This document shows, piece by piece, positions 42,154-52,200 of a stretch of DNA of 64,000 bases. The translations under genes were made by a program, and so were the position numbers. Each line of letters opens with the position of its first letter. Within the stretch, counting starts at the first letter, position 1. The notes below the pieces were generated by a model. The model was not told the DNA's origin and ran no database searches. It worked only from the letters and a program-made list of their open reading frames with translations. Source of the DNA: Furcasterigmium furcatum (taxonomy: Eukaryota > Ascomycota > Sordariomycetes > Glomerellales > Plectosphaerellaceae); the NCBI GenBank assembly GCA_001599815.1, contig BCIA01000005.1:4224472-4288471 (forward strand). The letters run 5' to 3'.

Positions 42154-44100
42154 ATGGCAGTCACCAAGGCGGATGATGGGCACCTGGACGCCGTTCGCAA
42201 ACGCTACGCCGAGGAAGCGAACAAGCGATCCAGGCCTGATGGCATGAAGCAGTTCGTCCCGCTCACGGAAGCCGGGGAAGAACGAGTTCGTGCTCTAGCC
42301 CAAGATCCGTGGGTGGACCATGACACCCTCAACGCCCAAGACAGCCCGATCAAGGACAACGAGACCTACCGAGTCTTCGTTCTCGGCGCTGGCTTTGGCG
42401 GCCTTCAATTTGCTGTCCGTCTCATCAACGAGGGCGTCGCTACGGCAGACGAGATTCGCATTGCCGACGCCGGGGGGGGCTTCGGCGGCACCTGGTACTG
42501 GAATCGGTATCCAGGCCTTCACTGCGACCTGGAGAGTTACATATACCTCCCGCTTCTTGAGGAGACCGGGTACATCCCGAAGAGTCGGTACTCTCCAGGC
42601 GAAGAGATCAGGCTCCATGCGGAGCGGATCGCGCAACACTGGGACTTGACAGACAAGACACTGTTCCGGTCTGATGTCCAAGGCGCGCGGTGGGATGACG
42701 AGACTCAGCTCTGGACTGTCAAGCTCACACAGCAACGGGGACCTGCGCTGGAACCGCTCAACATCGAATTCCGGGCTCAGTACGTCTACCTTGCCGCTGG
42801 AGTTTTGACGCAACCGAAAATACCTAGAATCCCGGGCCTGTCCTCCTTCTCTGGGTCCATTTTCCACACAGCGCGCTGGCATTACGACGTGTCTGGAGGC
42901 TCTCCGACTGATCAGACATTGACTGGACTGAAAGGCAAGAAAGTTGCCGTCATTGGCACTGCTGCGACCGCCATAGGCGTCATCCCTGAAGTCGCCAAGT
43001 ACGCGGGAGAGCTGTATGTGGTCCAACGGACGCCAGCCTACGTGAAAGAGCGAAACCAGCGTCCGACGGATCTGGAGGAGTTCAAAGGTAAGGTTGCGAG
43101 AGAGAAGGGATGGCAGTGGGAGCGACAGCGCAACTTCAACACGTTCATCACCAACAGTGTTAAGCCAGGGCAGGAGAACTTGGTCGGCGACGGGTGGACA
43201 GACATGCCAGCATACTCCGCCCTTCTCGGATCTCCCACCCACGGGGTTGTCGACCCGGACCCCGATAACCTCGCCGAGCATTCGACCAAGTTCCATGTCC
43301 TAGACCTGCCACACATGGAGGCAGTTCGCTCCAGGATCGATAAACTTGTCGAAGACCCGGAAACAGCGGCTCAGCTGAAGCCTTGGTACCCGTCATGGTG
43401 CAAGCGGCCGACGTTCAGCGACACATATCTCCAGGTATTCAACCAGCCCAACGCGCACCTCGTCGACACGGACGGGCAAGGTCCCTCCAGAGTCACAGAG
43501 ACGTCACTTTTTGTCGGCGACAAGGAGTACCCGCTCGACATCATCATCTTCAGCACGGGCTACCAGACATCCATCGGCGCGCTGGAGAGCCCCGGTTCGC
43601 GCACAGGGGTGGAGGTCTTCGGCCGCAACGGCCAGTCCATCGACAAAAAGTGGGAGAACACCGGGCCTGCCACGCTTCACGGATACGCCACGTCCGGGTT
43701 CCCGAACCTCTTCTTCTCGGGCGCCAGCCAGGCCACGGCGACGGGAAACAACGTTATGATGCTCGGCATCATCGCGGAGCATGTCACATACATGATCGGG
43801 CAGGCAGAGCGCCGAGTCGGCCCCGGCAAACGAGCCATAGTCGAAGTCACCCGGGAAGCTGAAGAGGCTCACACGGCGGAGATCGTCAAGAGGGTAGCGT
43901 TCTATTCGGCTCTCCAGGGCTGTACGCCTGGGTACTTCAACGGGTATGCTGGGGGCGGGCAGGCTCCCGATGCCGAGGAAAAGAAGAAGAAGGCGAGAGG
44001 CGCAGCTTGGTCGGAGGGCACGCTGTCGTTCCTTGATTACATCACGAAATGGCGGGACGAAGGTTCTCTAAAGGGGCTTACAGTTGTTGCTGCGGACTAA
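42154..44100 (+). CDS. FAD-dependent monooxygenase, Baeyer-Villiger type
   Basis: A single exon of 648 aa from the ATG at 42154 (MAVTKADDGHLDAVRKRY); the frame is open to 41971 but that part looks unconserved. The FAD site is VFVLGAGFGGLQFAVRL, and GGFGGTWYWNRYPGLHCDLESYIYLP is the usual following block. The Baeyer-Villiger fingerprint FxGxxxHxxxW is present as FSGSIFHTARWHYD, with His instead of Pro or Asp after the Trp. The NADPH motif reads VIGTAATAIGV, so the usual second glycine (GTGAT) is an alanine. This could change cofactor binding. FSTGYQTSIGALE and FPNLFFSGASQATATGNNV follow near the C-terminus. It probably inserts oxygen next to a ketone; the substrate is unknown. Confidence 0.87.
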   Translation: MAVTKADDGHLDAVRKRYAEEANKRSRPDGMKQFVPLTEAGEERVRALAQDPWVDHDTLNAQDSPIKDNETYRVFVLGAGFGGLQFAVRLINEGVATADEIRIADAGGGFGGTWYWNRYPGLHCDLESYIYLPLLEETGYIPKSRYSPGEEIRLHAERIAQHWDLTDKTLFRSDVQGARWDDETQLWTVKLTQQRGPALEPLNIEFRAQYVYLAAGVLTQPKIPRIPGLSSFSGSIFHTARWHYDVSGGSPTDQTLTGLKGKKVAVIGTAATAIGVIPEVAKYAGELYVVQRTPAYVKERNQRPTDLEEFKGKVAREKGWQWERQRNFNTFITNSVKPGQENLVGDGWTDMPAYSALLGSPTHGVVDPDPDNLAEHSTKFHVLDLPHMEAVRSRIDKLVEDPETAAQLKPWYPSWCKRPTFSDTYLQVFNQPNAHLVDTDGQGPSRVTETSLFVGDKEYPLDIIIFSTGYQTSIGALESPGSRTGVEVFGRNGQSIDKKWENTGPATLHGYATSGFPNLFFSGASQATATGNNVMMLGIIAEHVTYMIGQAERRVGPGKRAIVEVTREAEEAHTAEIVKRVAFYSALQGCTPGYFNGYAGGGQAPDAEEKKKKARGAAWSEGTLSFLDYITKWRDEGSLKGLTVVAAD

Positions 44101-45225
44101 ATGCTTCGGCTGGCTTACCCCAGTCAGCATTCCGCTGTTCTTCTATCTTGATACTATTCCCTCTAACACGGGTGAACTGTACTTTCGAGTTGACACTCTA
44201 AACTTTGCCAGTAGAGTGATGAGTCTTAATGACGCCCCCTGTATGTAGATTCATACAGAACAGAGGCCAGTCAACCCATGTGGCGGAGAATCCCTGGCTG
44301 TCTAACCTCAATTCTCCGTGGTATTGGTAATCCGTTAAGTCCGGAGAGAACAAAAGTGCTTTTCTACCCCGCGCTTAGGTACCGATAGTCGGTTGCATCT
44401 TGTAGGGAGTGCATAGCGCAATCGCCCCCTTGGCCCTATCGTCCAGTGATATACACAGACATGGCCGAATCCAGGTCTGTCGACCCACTGACGTGCTGGA
44501 GAGCAGCACCCTCCTCGCCGTTACGGAGTCATGTTCCCGTCGTTTTCATCATTGAATGATTCAGTTGCGCACACCCGATGTCGGCGACAGAGGTCAAGAG
44601 ACCGCATAGGATCCCAGTCGCTAGCACATCGCCGGAAAGAAATACCAGTTTGAGTCTATACGCAATGGATAAGAGAATCACGCAAGTATAGTATACTGGG
44701 AGATTTGGGTGGTTTTACTAGGTATATATGCACACAATCTGGCTTGGTTTCCGTATAGGCAAACCACCAGGCCAGCCAGTCATCGAATTACCACACTCAT
44801 AGATTTGCAAAGTGTGCACTACATCACATCATGGCTTGGTTCAGAGAAACCAGGGACGGGAGCGTCAGGACGTCCTCGGCCCTGGAACCAGTATCAGTTG
44901 AGGATGGCAAGGTGACTCCCCCAATGGTCAGGAGGATAACGATGTGTGAGGCAACAAGAGGATCAAGAATACATCGTGGTGGTGAGACAGAGGGGGACAT
45001 GGGCACAAGCAGCTCGTCTCGGACCACTAGAGCAAGATGAAACATCGTGAGAAGTGAGAAGATACGATAATCATTTTCTGGAGAATCCTTGGCAGATATA
45101 ATAACTGAACGAAACGGTGACAGCCTAGTTTGTGCCAACGCCGCCGCTCGAAGATGCCATGCAGTCAATGTATCTTCACTCCCTATCTAGACCATAATTT
45201 CAAGTCCTAGGAATTGTCTCTTCTA
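44101..45225. other. Intergenic region with no supportable gene
   Basis: This is about 1.1 kb between the Baeyer-Villiger-type gene and the broken sulfatase. It is more AT-rich than its surroundings in places (44640-44720, 45060-45110). I searched it for the missing 5' part of the sulfatase, in particular for a CxPxR active-site segment, and did not see it. Confidence 0.45.
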
Positions 45226-46875
45226 AGAAACAGGCAGAATGGCCGAAAGATCTCAGCAAGCTCTGGAATGGGTACAACACCGTCAACTACAACAGCCCGG
45301 CCCCCAAGGGCTGGGACTTCATCAACGGCCTGACGGATCCGTATACCATGGACTTCAGCCACATTGTCATGTCTGAGAACGGCGAGAAGCCCCGGCTCTA
45401 TGAGGGCTTCCACCAGACCGACATCATAAGGGCCCAAGCGTATGTCCATCGTCAAGTCTCCTGGCGAATGTCGCGCTGACTTGACTTCAGGTTGGATCGT
45501 CTCGAGTATCTCACCAGCCAGAAGAAGCCCTTCTTCCTCACGATTGCGCCCACCGTGCCCCATGAGCAGTATGACTACTTCGCTCCAGTGCCCCTGACCC
45601 GTCACATGGGCATGTGTCCCAACGCGACGGCCCCGCGCCACCCGAACTGGAACCCTGCCGACGAGTTCCTGAAGCAAAAGTCGCACTGGATGAAGGAGCT
45701 GCCGCCCCTGAAGGAAGAGTGGATCGTGTTTGGTGACTGGCTCTACCAGCAGCGTGTCGAGTCCCTGCAGGGTGTTGACGAGATCATCGAGGATGTCATC
45801 TCCTTGCTCGATGACAAGGAAGTTTTCGAGAACACCTATAACTAGTGAGTCTCGCATCACCCCATCATCCTGAGCCGCCGCTGACAGACGACACAGTCAT
45901 CTTCACCACCGACAACGGCTGGCATATCGGCATGGACCGCATCCCCGCCGGCAAGGCCACCCGGTACGCGGAGGACACCAACCTCCCCTTCGTCGTCCGA
46001 GGCCCCGGCGTGCCCGCAGGTGTCAAGTCCACCATCCCCGGCTCCCATCTCGACCTCGCCCCAACCTTCCTCGAGATCGCCGGCGTGGACGCCACAGGCC
46101 AGCCCGCGCTCCTCGACGGCCGCAGCCTCCTGAGCCAATGGCACGAGCCCACCGCGTCGTACGAGGGCCAGAACACGGGCGTCGGCAGGGAGCTCCTCAA
46201 CGTCGAGTTCTGGGGCCTCCGCATCTTCGAGGCCCCCGCGGAGCCCATCGTCCGCGTCCCGAACAGCTCGTACAAGTCCTCCGCCTCGTCGGCGACCGGT
46301 ACTCCTAGCTCTTCGTCAAGTGGTGCAACAACGAGATAGAGCTTTACGACACCCACAATGACCCGTGGGAGCTCACCAACCTCGTCAGCTCGACCGACGC
46401 GGACGTCCAGCGGCTGCTCACCCGGCTTAACGCCATCCTTCTCGTGACCAAATCCTGTACCACCGCGACGTGCCGCGACCCGTGGCTGGTTCTGCAGCCC
46501 ACCGAGACATCGGAGGTGAGCTCGCTCATGGAGGCGCTCGACCCCGCGTATGATGGGTTCTACGCTGGGCTGCCCGAGGTGCGCTTCGGGAGGTGCATGA
46601 ACTACCAGTCCATCGAGAACGAAGCGCCGTTCTACCCGCCCGGAGCTGCCGAGAAGATGGCCGAGTTCCGCCGGTCGACAGACAACTTCGTGACCGTCGG
46701 CGCGAGGAAGGTGCTAAAGCAGGATCTGGAGCCGTTCTATGGCGGGCCGGAGCAGAGGCATGTGCGCTGGGAGGAGATCAAGGCGGCGTCGAGGGAGTTG
46801 ACTGATGCAGAGCTGGGGGCAAGTGTTGACAAGGGGAGCATTGATGAGATGCATGTCCTGGAGTGGTATAACTGA
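45226..46875 (+). pseudogene. Arylsulfatase relic: 5'-truncated, frameshifted, with a premature stop
   Basis: Sequence from about 45255 encodes LWNGYNTVNYNSPAPKGWDF, LTDPYTMDFSHIVMSENGE and YEGFHQTDIIRAQA. It splices normally into LDRLEYLTSQKKPFFLTIAPTVPHE, then continues with FTTDNGWHIGMDRIPAGKATRYAEDTNLPFVVRGPGVP and HLDLAPTFLEIAGVD. This is the middle and C-terminal part of a secreted fungal arylsulfatase. The N-terminal third, including the formylglycine CxPxR site, is absent upstream. The second splice junction (near 45843/45897) is out of phase. A frameshift near 46276-46281 interrupts YKS|LRLVGDRYS, with a TAG at 46306-46308. The C-terminal half (CNNEIELYDTHNDPWELTNL to the end) is otherwise open. 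An active enzyme cannot be made from this locus as read. Confidence 0.82.
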
Positions 46876-47394
46876 GGTGCTACTGCGGAAGCAGCACGAG
46901 TAGGCTGTCGTGGGTGAGCGTCAGGGATATTGACACCAAGATTCGAGGAGCATTCTCGAGTCTCGTCAAGGTAACTTGTCCGTCCAGTATTGCGTCTTCC
47001 TCGACAGCCTTGAGGCGAAGAGACTCGCTCTCGAAGTCTGAGTTGGACAGTCCAACCACCCACCTCATCAACACTTCACGAACACCAACATCACGTCACG
47101 TCAATGCATGTCGAACAAGGTCTCAGTGAACAAAATTGCAAGCTATACTAGGTAGCTGGGGTATAAACGACTGTGAGTCAACGATAGTATCTCCCTCCTT
47201 GTCCTGCCAGACTGGATTCTGGACCATGTCCCCGTGCCGACCGAACTCCGTAAAGCATTTCCCATGTGTGACCATCCCCTCCAATCCGCTATGCACCACA
47301 TCCGTGAATAGACAGGTCCCCACGACAAAAGAAAAAAGGTATTACGAATGTGTATTTACACCCCGACTCGGCGGCTCGCCGGATCCAGCCGGCA
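46876..47394. other. Intergenic region
   Basis: This is 520 bp between the sulfatase relic and the convergent membrane-protein gene. No gene or motif is supported. Confidence 0.5.
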
Positions 47395-48810
47395 TCACCG
47401 CCTCGGCGGGGTGGCAGTTGGCATCGGCACGAACGGGTCGCCCCGCCGCACGTCGCCAAGCTGCGCCTCCTCCATGAGTTCCGTGAACGTCGTCCCCGAC
47501 GTGAACCGCTTGGGCTTCGGCGGCGCCAGGCCGTGGCTGAACGGGTTGCTGCCGTCGCTGCCGACGGTGCTCGGGTCCGCGAAGATGTTGATGCTTTCGC
47601 TGCTCGGCTCGCGCTGGAGGCGCGGGGTGACTGGGCCGCCCTTGGGGTCGATGGGCGTTGCGGCGTCCGGCACGGCCGCCCGCGCGGCGGCGTGCCTCGT
47701 CCACGCGTTCGTGTTGATCTGGGGCTTCTGCTGGTTCCGCATCGTGCGGATCGGCGGGATGGCCAGGTTAGAGTGGTTGTTCGTCGTCATGGTCGCGTTG
47801 GAGAGCGTCCGCGCGGGGATCCGGGGGTTGTTCTTGGATCCCAGGGCGAGCCCGGTGCCGGGGTATTCCGGAGAGTTGTTTGTTGCGGTCGTGCCGCTGA
47901 AGCTGCTTCCGGCGCCCTGATGGACGGAGCCCATCCCGTGAGAGGCGCGGGAAGCGCCGCTGTCTGGGGTCTTGAGGATGAAGTCACTCCGAAGGGCCGA
48001 GTCCTGGTGAGGGATCGGCTCGGAGATGATGTTCCCGAAGGACGACGTGGAGGTGGACGCCCTGCAGAGGCCGAGAACTGGGGGCTTTTTCTCAGAAGAG
48101 TGTCGGGGCTGCATCTTTGCCTTGCGCTTGCGCCTGGAAAGACACATGACGACGCCGACGGCGAGGCAGATGAGGACGAGAAGACCGCCGAGGACAGAAA
48201 CCACGATAATGGCCGTAGGAAGAGTGTTGTTTCCACCATCTTCGCTGTCGTCGCTCTGCTGCTCTTCCGAAGGCGGAGCATTGCTGCTTGTTGGAGAGGT
48301 GGTCGAGTCGGTAGTAGAAGAAATTAGGGACGGTGTGGGTATTGATGAGGGCAGACTGGAACTGCTGGGACGATCCCGGCCGGGGATCTCGCGAGGTCGC
48401 TTCGACTGGTCCTCGTCCATCTGGCATTCGCCCTGGCGGTTGCAGGAGAACCCAAAGGGGCAGCAGTTGTCGCCGCATCGAGGCAGTTCAGAGTTGAGGG
48501 CTGTGGTCTTGAGAATCCCCGCAGGGTTGACTGCAGGGTCTTGAGCGTTGATGTTGCAAGTGATGGGCTTCATTCTGGTGCAAGCGTCGTCGGGGCAGCA
48601 GAGGACTGTTGAGCCGCCGGCGAGATTGATGCATGTTGTCCCCTCCCGACAGCAGAGTCCGTCGTCGAGCCCACCGTCGCATTGCGAGAGACTGTCTCCC
48701 CGAGTGCCGCCGCACACATCGTCGCGCTGGAAGTAGTTTGGTGTTGTTGCTGAGTATGCTGTCGCTAGCAAAGCTGCGAGCACGAGAGCCCGACTTTGGG
48801 ATCGGGGCAT
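47395..48810 (-). CDS. Cysteine-rich single-pass membrane protein, function unknown
   Basis: A single exon of 471 aa. A signal peptide (RALVLAALLATAYSA) leads to an ectodomain of about 115 residues with paired cysteines (CGGTRGDSLSQCDGG, LCCREGTTC, LCCPDDAC, CGDNCCPFGFSCNRQGEC), resembling a small disulfide-rich secreted fold. A Ser/Thr/Pro-rich stalk (likely O-mannosylated) is followed by one transmembrane helix (TAIIVVSVLGGLLVLICLAV) and a basic stop-transfer RRKRK. The cytosolic tail of about 225 residues is Ser/Pro-rich and looks disordered. This is the layout of fungal cell-surface sensors (WSC-like), but the cysteine pattern does not match WSC by eye. I cannot name the family. Confidence 0.82.
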   Translation of the reverse strand: MPRSQSRALVLAALLATAYSATTPNYFQRDDVCGGTRGDSLSQCDGGLDDGLCCREGTTCINLAGGSTVLCCPDDACTRMKPITCNINAQDPAVNPAGILKTTALNSELPRCGDNCCPFGFSCNRQGECQMDEDQSKRPREIPGRDRPSSSSLPSSIPTPSLISSTTDSTTSPTSSNAPPSEEQQSDDSEDGGNNTLPTAIIVVSVLGGLLVLICLAVGVVMCLSRRKRKAKMQPRHSSEKKPPVLGLCRASTSTSSFGNIISEPIPHQDSALRSDFILKTPDSGASRASHGMGSVHQGAGSSFSGTTATNNSPEYPGTGLALGSKNNPRIPARTLSNATMTTNNHSNLAIPPIRTMRNQQKPQINTNAWTRHAAARAAVPDAATPIDPKGGPVTPRLQREPSSESINIFADPSTVGSDGSNPFSHGLAPPKPKRFTSGTTFTELMEEAQLGDVRRGDPFVPMPTATPPRR

Positions 48811-51800
48811 GGCGCAAGTGTCGAACAGTTGTTTGGTTTGGTTTTCGTTTCGTTTCGTTTCGAAAAGAGGAGGCGAGTCTGGCGGATACTGATATCCAGG
48901 TTTTGGGAAGCGAGTGCGTGGGTTGAAGTCGACTCAAGTCACACCAGACAGTCAACGTGGTTCGGACTCAGAGCGCTGTCCAACAAACCCGATGTCACCG
49001 GGCAGTGATATTGCTCCGGGCGAGTGACAAGTCAGACTCGGCGACAAAGTCGATTGAATGTTTCTACAGTGGTGAGTCGAGACAATTCCTTTGTGGTGCC
49101 GGGACAGGAGAAAGAGAGGAGGAGACTTCTCGTCACAGATGTCGGTGTCAGTTTGGGCGCGACGCGGAACAAAAGAGAAGGAGAATGGGCAGCATTCACG
49201 GTGAGGCGGCAGCGAGGCATCAGTCGACAAACTACCCACGCGACATTCGATGGCTTCCAGGACTGATATCATCGCGCAGGCGCCTGGCCTGCCGACGTCC
49301 ACAGCTTCTCTTGGGACCTGAAAGAGGCAGCCCAAGAATAACCACAGACTGGCCATGCCGGCAGTCCATTTCAAGAGCGCGGCGGCTCCTGCTTACGCAT
49401 GCCCAATCGACGGGTCGCATGTGAGGCCGGCCGTCATCCACTCGCGGACCTGGCTGGCGGCAATGAAGAGACCTTGGGCGGCGAGAATCTTCTGGTCGAG
49501 TGGCCAGAGATCGTCGGCCAGGCGGGCTGCTGCCGAACTTGGGCAGGAGGCTCGACTTCGAGCGCCCTCTCGGCAAACCCGCCGGCCAAGAGTCCCAACA
49601 TCCCGCGGCTCAACAGAAGAAAGATGCCCCCAATGGCCCCGATGAGTGGCGAGTAGGCGCGTCTGGGTGTCGGCACGAGGCTCCAGAGTGAGGCAGTGCC
49701 GTCTCAACGCGTCGGCGAACAAAGGAAAGGGGAGGTCTGAGTGGAAGCGCCGGCCGCCTCCGCTGGACATGCCTGTCGCCCAAGGGCAAGGATAGCGAAT
49801 GGAATGGGCGGGAGGTGAGTGTGTGGTCGTCGGGCGTTTCGGGTTGAAGGAGTGAGGACCTCACAACCGCCAGAAAAGGAGCAGATTCATGTTGTAGGCG
49901 CGGAGGGGAAATGCGCGCGTCTGATTCGTCCTGGGCGCCCAATTAGGGAGGCATCCGTTTTTTCGTTGGCTGTAATGAGCCGTTAATTTATGCCAATCAA
50001 CGGCCAGATTCAGGCGAAGCCTCGCCCAATCATAATTTTGCCTCATCAAACCAACCAGCGATCTTCCCTGACTCCTCCCGTCCCCTGCCCGGGCTTCTCC
50101 TCCCATTCTCCTCGGTCTGTCATGGTCCGTGGGGACTTGACTCTCTCTCAAACCGCCTCAGCAGACCTTCACCGCCACGTGCCCTCACCGCATTCGAGCT
50201 TGATTCTCATCAGCCCGCTTCTCATGGACAGTGAACAATGCTCTGAGTCACAAGACCTCGAAGAGTCTCCCTCGACTCACACAAGTCCATACCATGGCAC
50301 GGGATTCCTGTTTCGGCCGAACATGGCAGCCAGTAGCTTCTCTTGGCTCCCGTCCCCACGAACAAATCGCATCGCGAAGACGGCTCCTGACAAGGGCCTC
50401 ATTGACAGGGTCTTCCGGCCACTGTACGGACGTCGCAACGGCATTCGCTGACAGCCCGGAGGGCCTAGAGCCCGCTCCTGACACCGTCGCGGACGGCCGC
50501 CCCCGACGCTTGCCCTGGTCCCCGTCGATCACTGACTCTCCCTCGAGCTAGACCCCGGACTCCATATCACGTGTGCTCGAATCACCACTCGAGAATCCCA
50601 TCTCCAGAGGGAATTTCCTGATTTTAACTCACAGCAGGAAACAAGGCCCCTCGCTTGCGCCTTCGGCTCCGTCACGGGAACACCACGGGATCAAATCAGA
50701 ACAGCGGTGTAGCGAAAAACTCCCTCCGAGGGAGGCAGACCATCACGCCTCCAAGCCAGGTCCCTGCCCTAGAGCCAAGGCGTCAGTCAGGATCGCGAAT
50801 ATGCCATGAACACCACATCCCACATCGTGACTGGCGAGCCCCCGTAGCCCCGGACAAGCCTCACTTCTATACAGACACCCAGTGCTCGAAAACGCCGCAT
50901 CGTCGACGGGCCGAGACTGGATCCCGTGAGCGAGGGTCTCCTCCAACACCGTGGTCCCCGCGCCGGCGATTGGGCAGCGCGGCCGCACCCAACCGGCCAC
51001 TGAACGGCGGCGGGCGCGCCAGGACCTGCCTGACCGAGGGAATTCAAGACGCAATGCAGCGCAGGGGTTCATCATCCGGTAATTGACGGCATGTACGTGA
51101 GAGCCATTCGGCGTGCGCAGGCGGCCGGCCGGGCATGCCTGCCCGACCAGGGAGGGAGGAGCGTCGACGTCTCCGGATGCCTCAGCAACAGCTTCCATGT
51201 CCGAGATGGACATATCCGATCGTATGTTGGCGGCCGCCTCCACGTCGCAACGGGCCCCCGAGAGGGAGGGGGCGATCGCGGCGAGAACCGGCCACGACCG
51301 AGTGCCCGTGAACCAATGTGCGCACGCAGAGGCAGGTCTACTCTATTTCATACACTTCGAGACCAGTCTACGCACAGTCGCTATCAGGGGAGAACATGAA
51401 CATGGTGCGCGGTGATGTCTGGTGATTCGCTGTATTATCTGGCTACCATCGACTCGATCCCCCCCGGAGAGAGAGGGCGAGAGGCGAAGAGACCCGATCG
51501 CCCACCAGGCAGAACAGAACAGGGAGCTAGCCCATCCATCAGCTCCCAGAGCCCTTGTGCAAATGCGACGCCCAAAGGTGAAAGAAAAGACTCTCCCGGG
51601 CGGAATTGCAGGCCATACTACCCCACCCCCTGACCTGACCCTTTCCCGTGTCGGCGCCCCGTCGCTGCCCAAAACCCATCCCAGAAGCGCCCACGCCCAT
51701 GCTATGGTATACGATTTGAGATCCAAGGAAAGAAACGAGAGAAAGAGAGGGAAAAAGCGACTCCTTCCACCCATTGGTGCCTTTTCCCCTTTCCTTGCCA

Positions 51801-52200
51801 TCCCAGGTACCCGACCCATCCATCCATCCCTCGTCCCGTCATTCCCCATCCATCCTCATATCCCGCCCACGTCAAGGGCATGCCCGAAAAAGAAAAGTGT
51901 GATCCAAAGTGTTGTTCATCCAGTGTCCTCGTCTCTCAATGAATTGAAAATGTGGTGTGCAAGAAGATCTTCCTGCGTCTCCGGTGCCTCGCGGCGTCCT
52001 CTAGTGTTGGGTGATAGAAAAAAGTGCTGTGTGCCCCGATCAACGAGTAAAGAAAAGAGTGCAGCGAGGGCGAGATCAGCTCCCATCCAGGGATGTTGAT
52101 GGCCCTCATCTGCTGGTATATAATAAGAATTGGAACAGATTGATAAAAAGGAAAAACGTAAACTCGCAGAGAAGGCGGGCTTCCTGCAGAGGCCTGCTGC
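48811..52200. other. 3.4-kb region with no supportable gene
   Basis: Open frames are short, occur on both strands and lack domains. The part next to 48810 must contain the membrane-protein promoter (a repeated TTTCG run lies near 48845-48865), and the part near 52200 the 3' UTR of the regulator. I see no repeats or RNA genes. An uncharacterised small gene cannot be excluded. Confidence 0.45.

Noticed and set aside
42295..43296. Open frame of 333 codons on the minus strand
   Set aside because: It is antisense to the Baeyer-Villiger-type enzyme, whose motifs are unambiguous.
48811..52200. Several open frames of 80-225 codons
   Set aside because: They overlap each other on both strands, lack domains and splice-consistent extensions, and have simple Arg/Pro/Ser composition. 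No gene can be supported.
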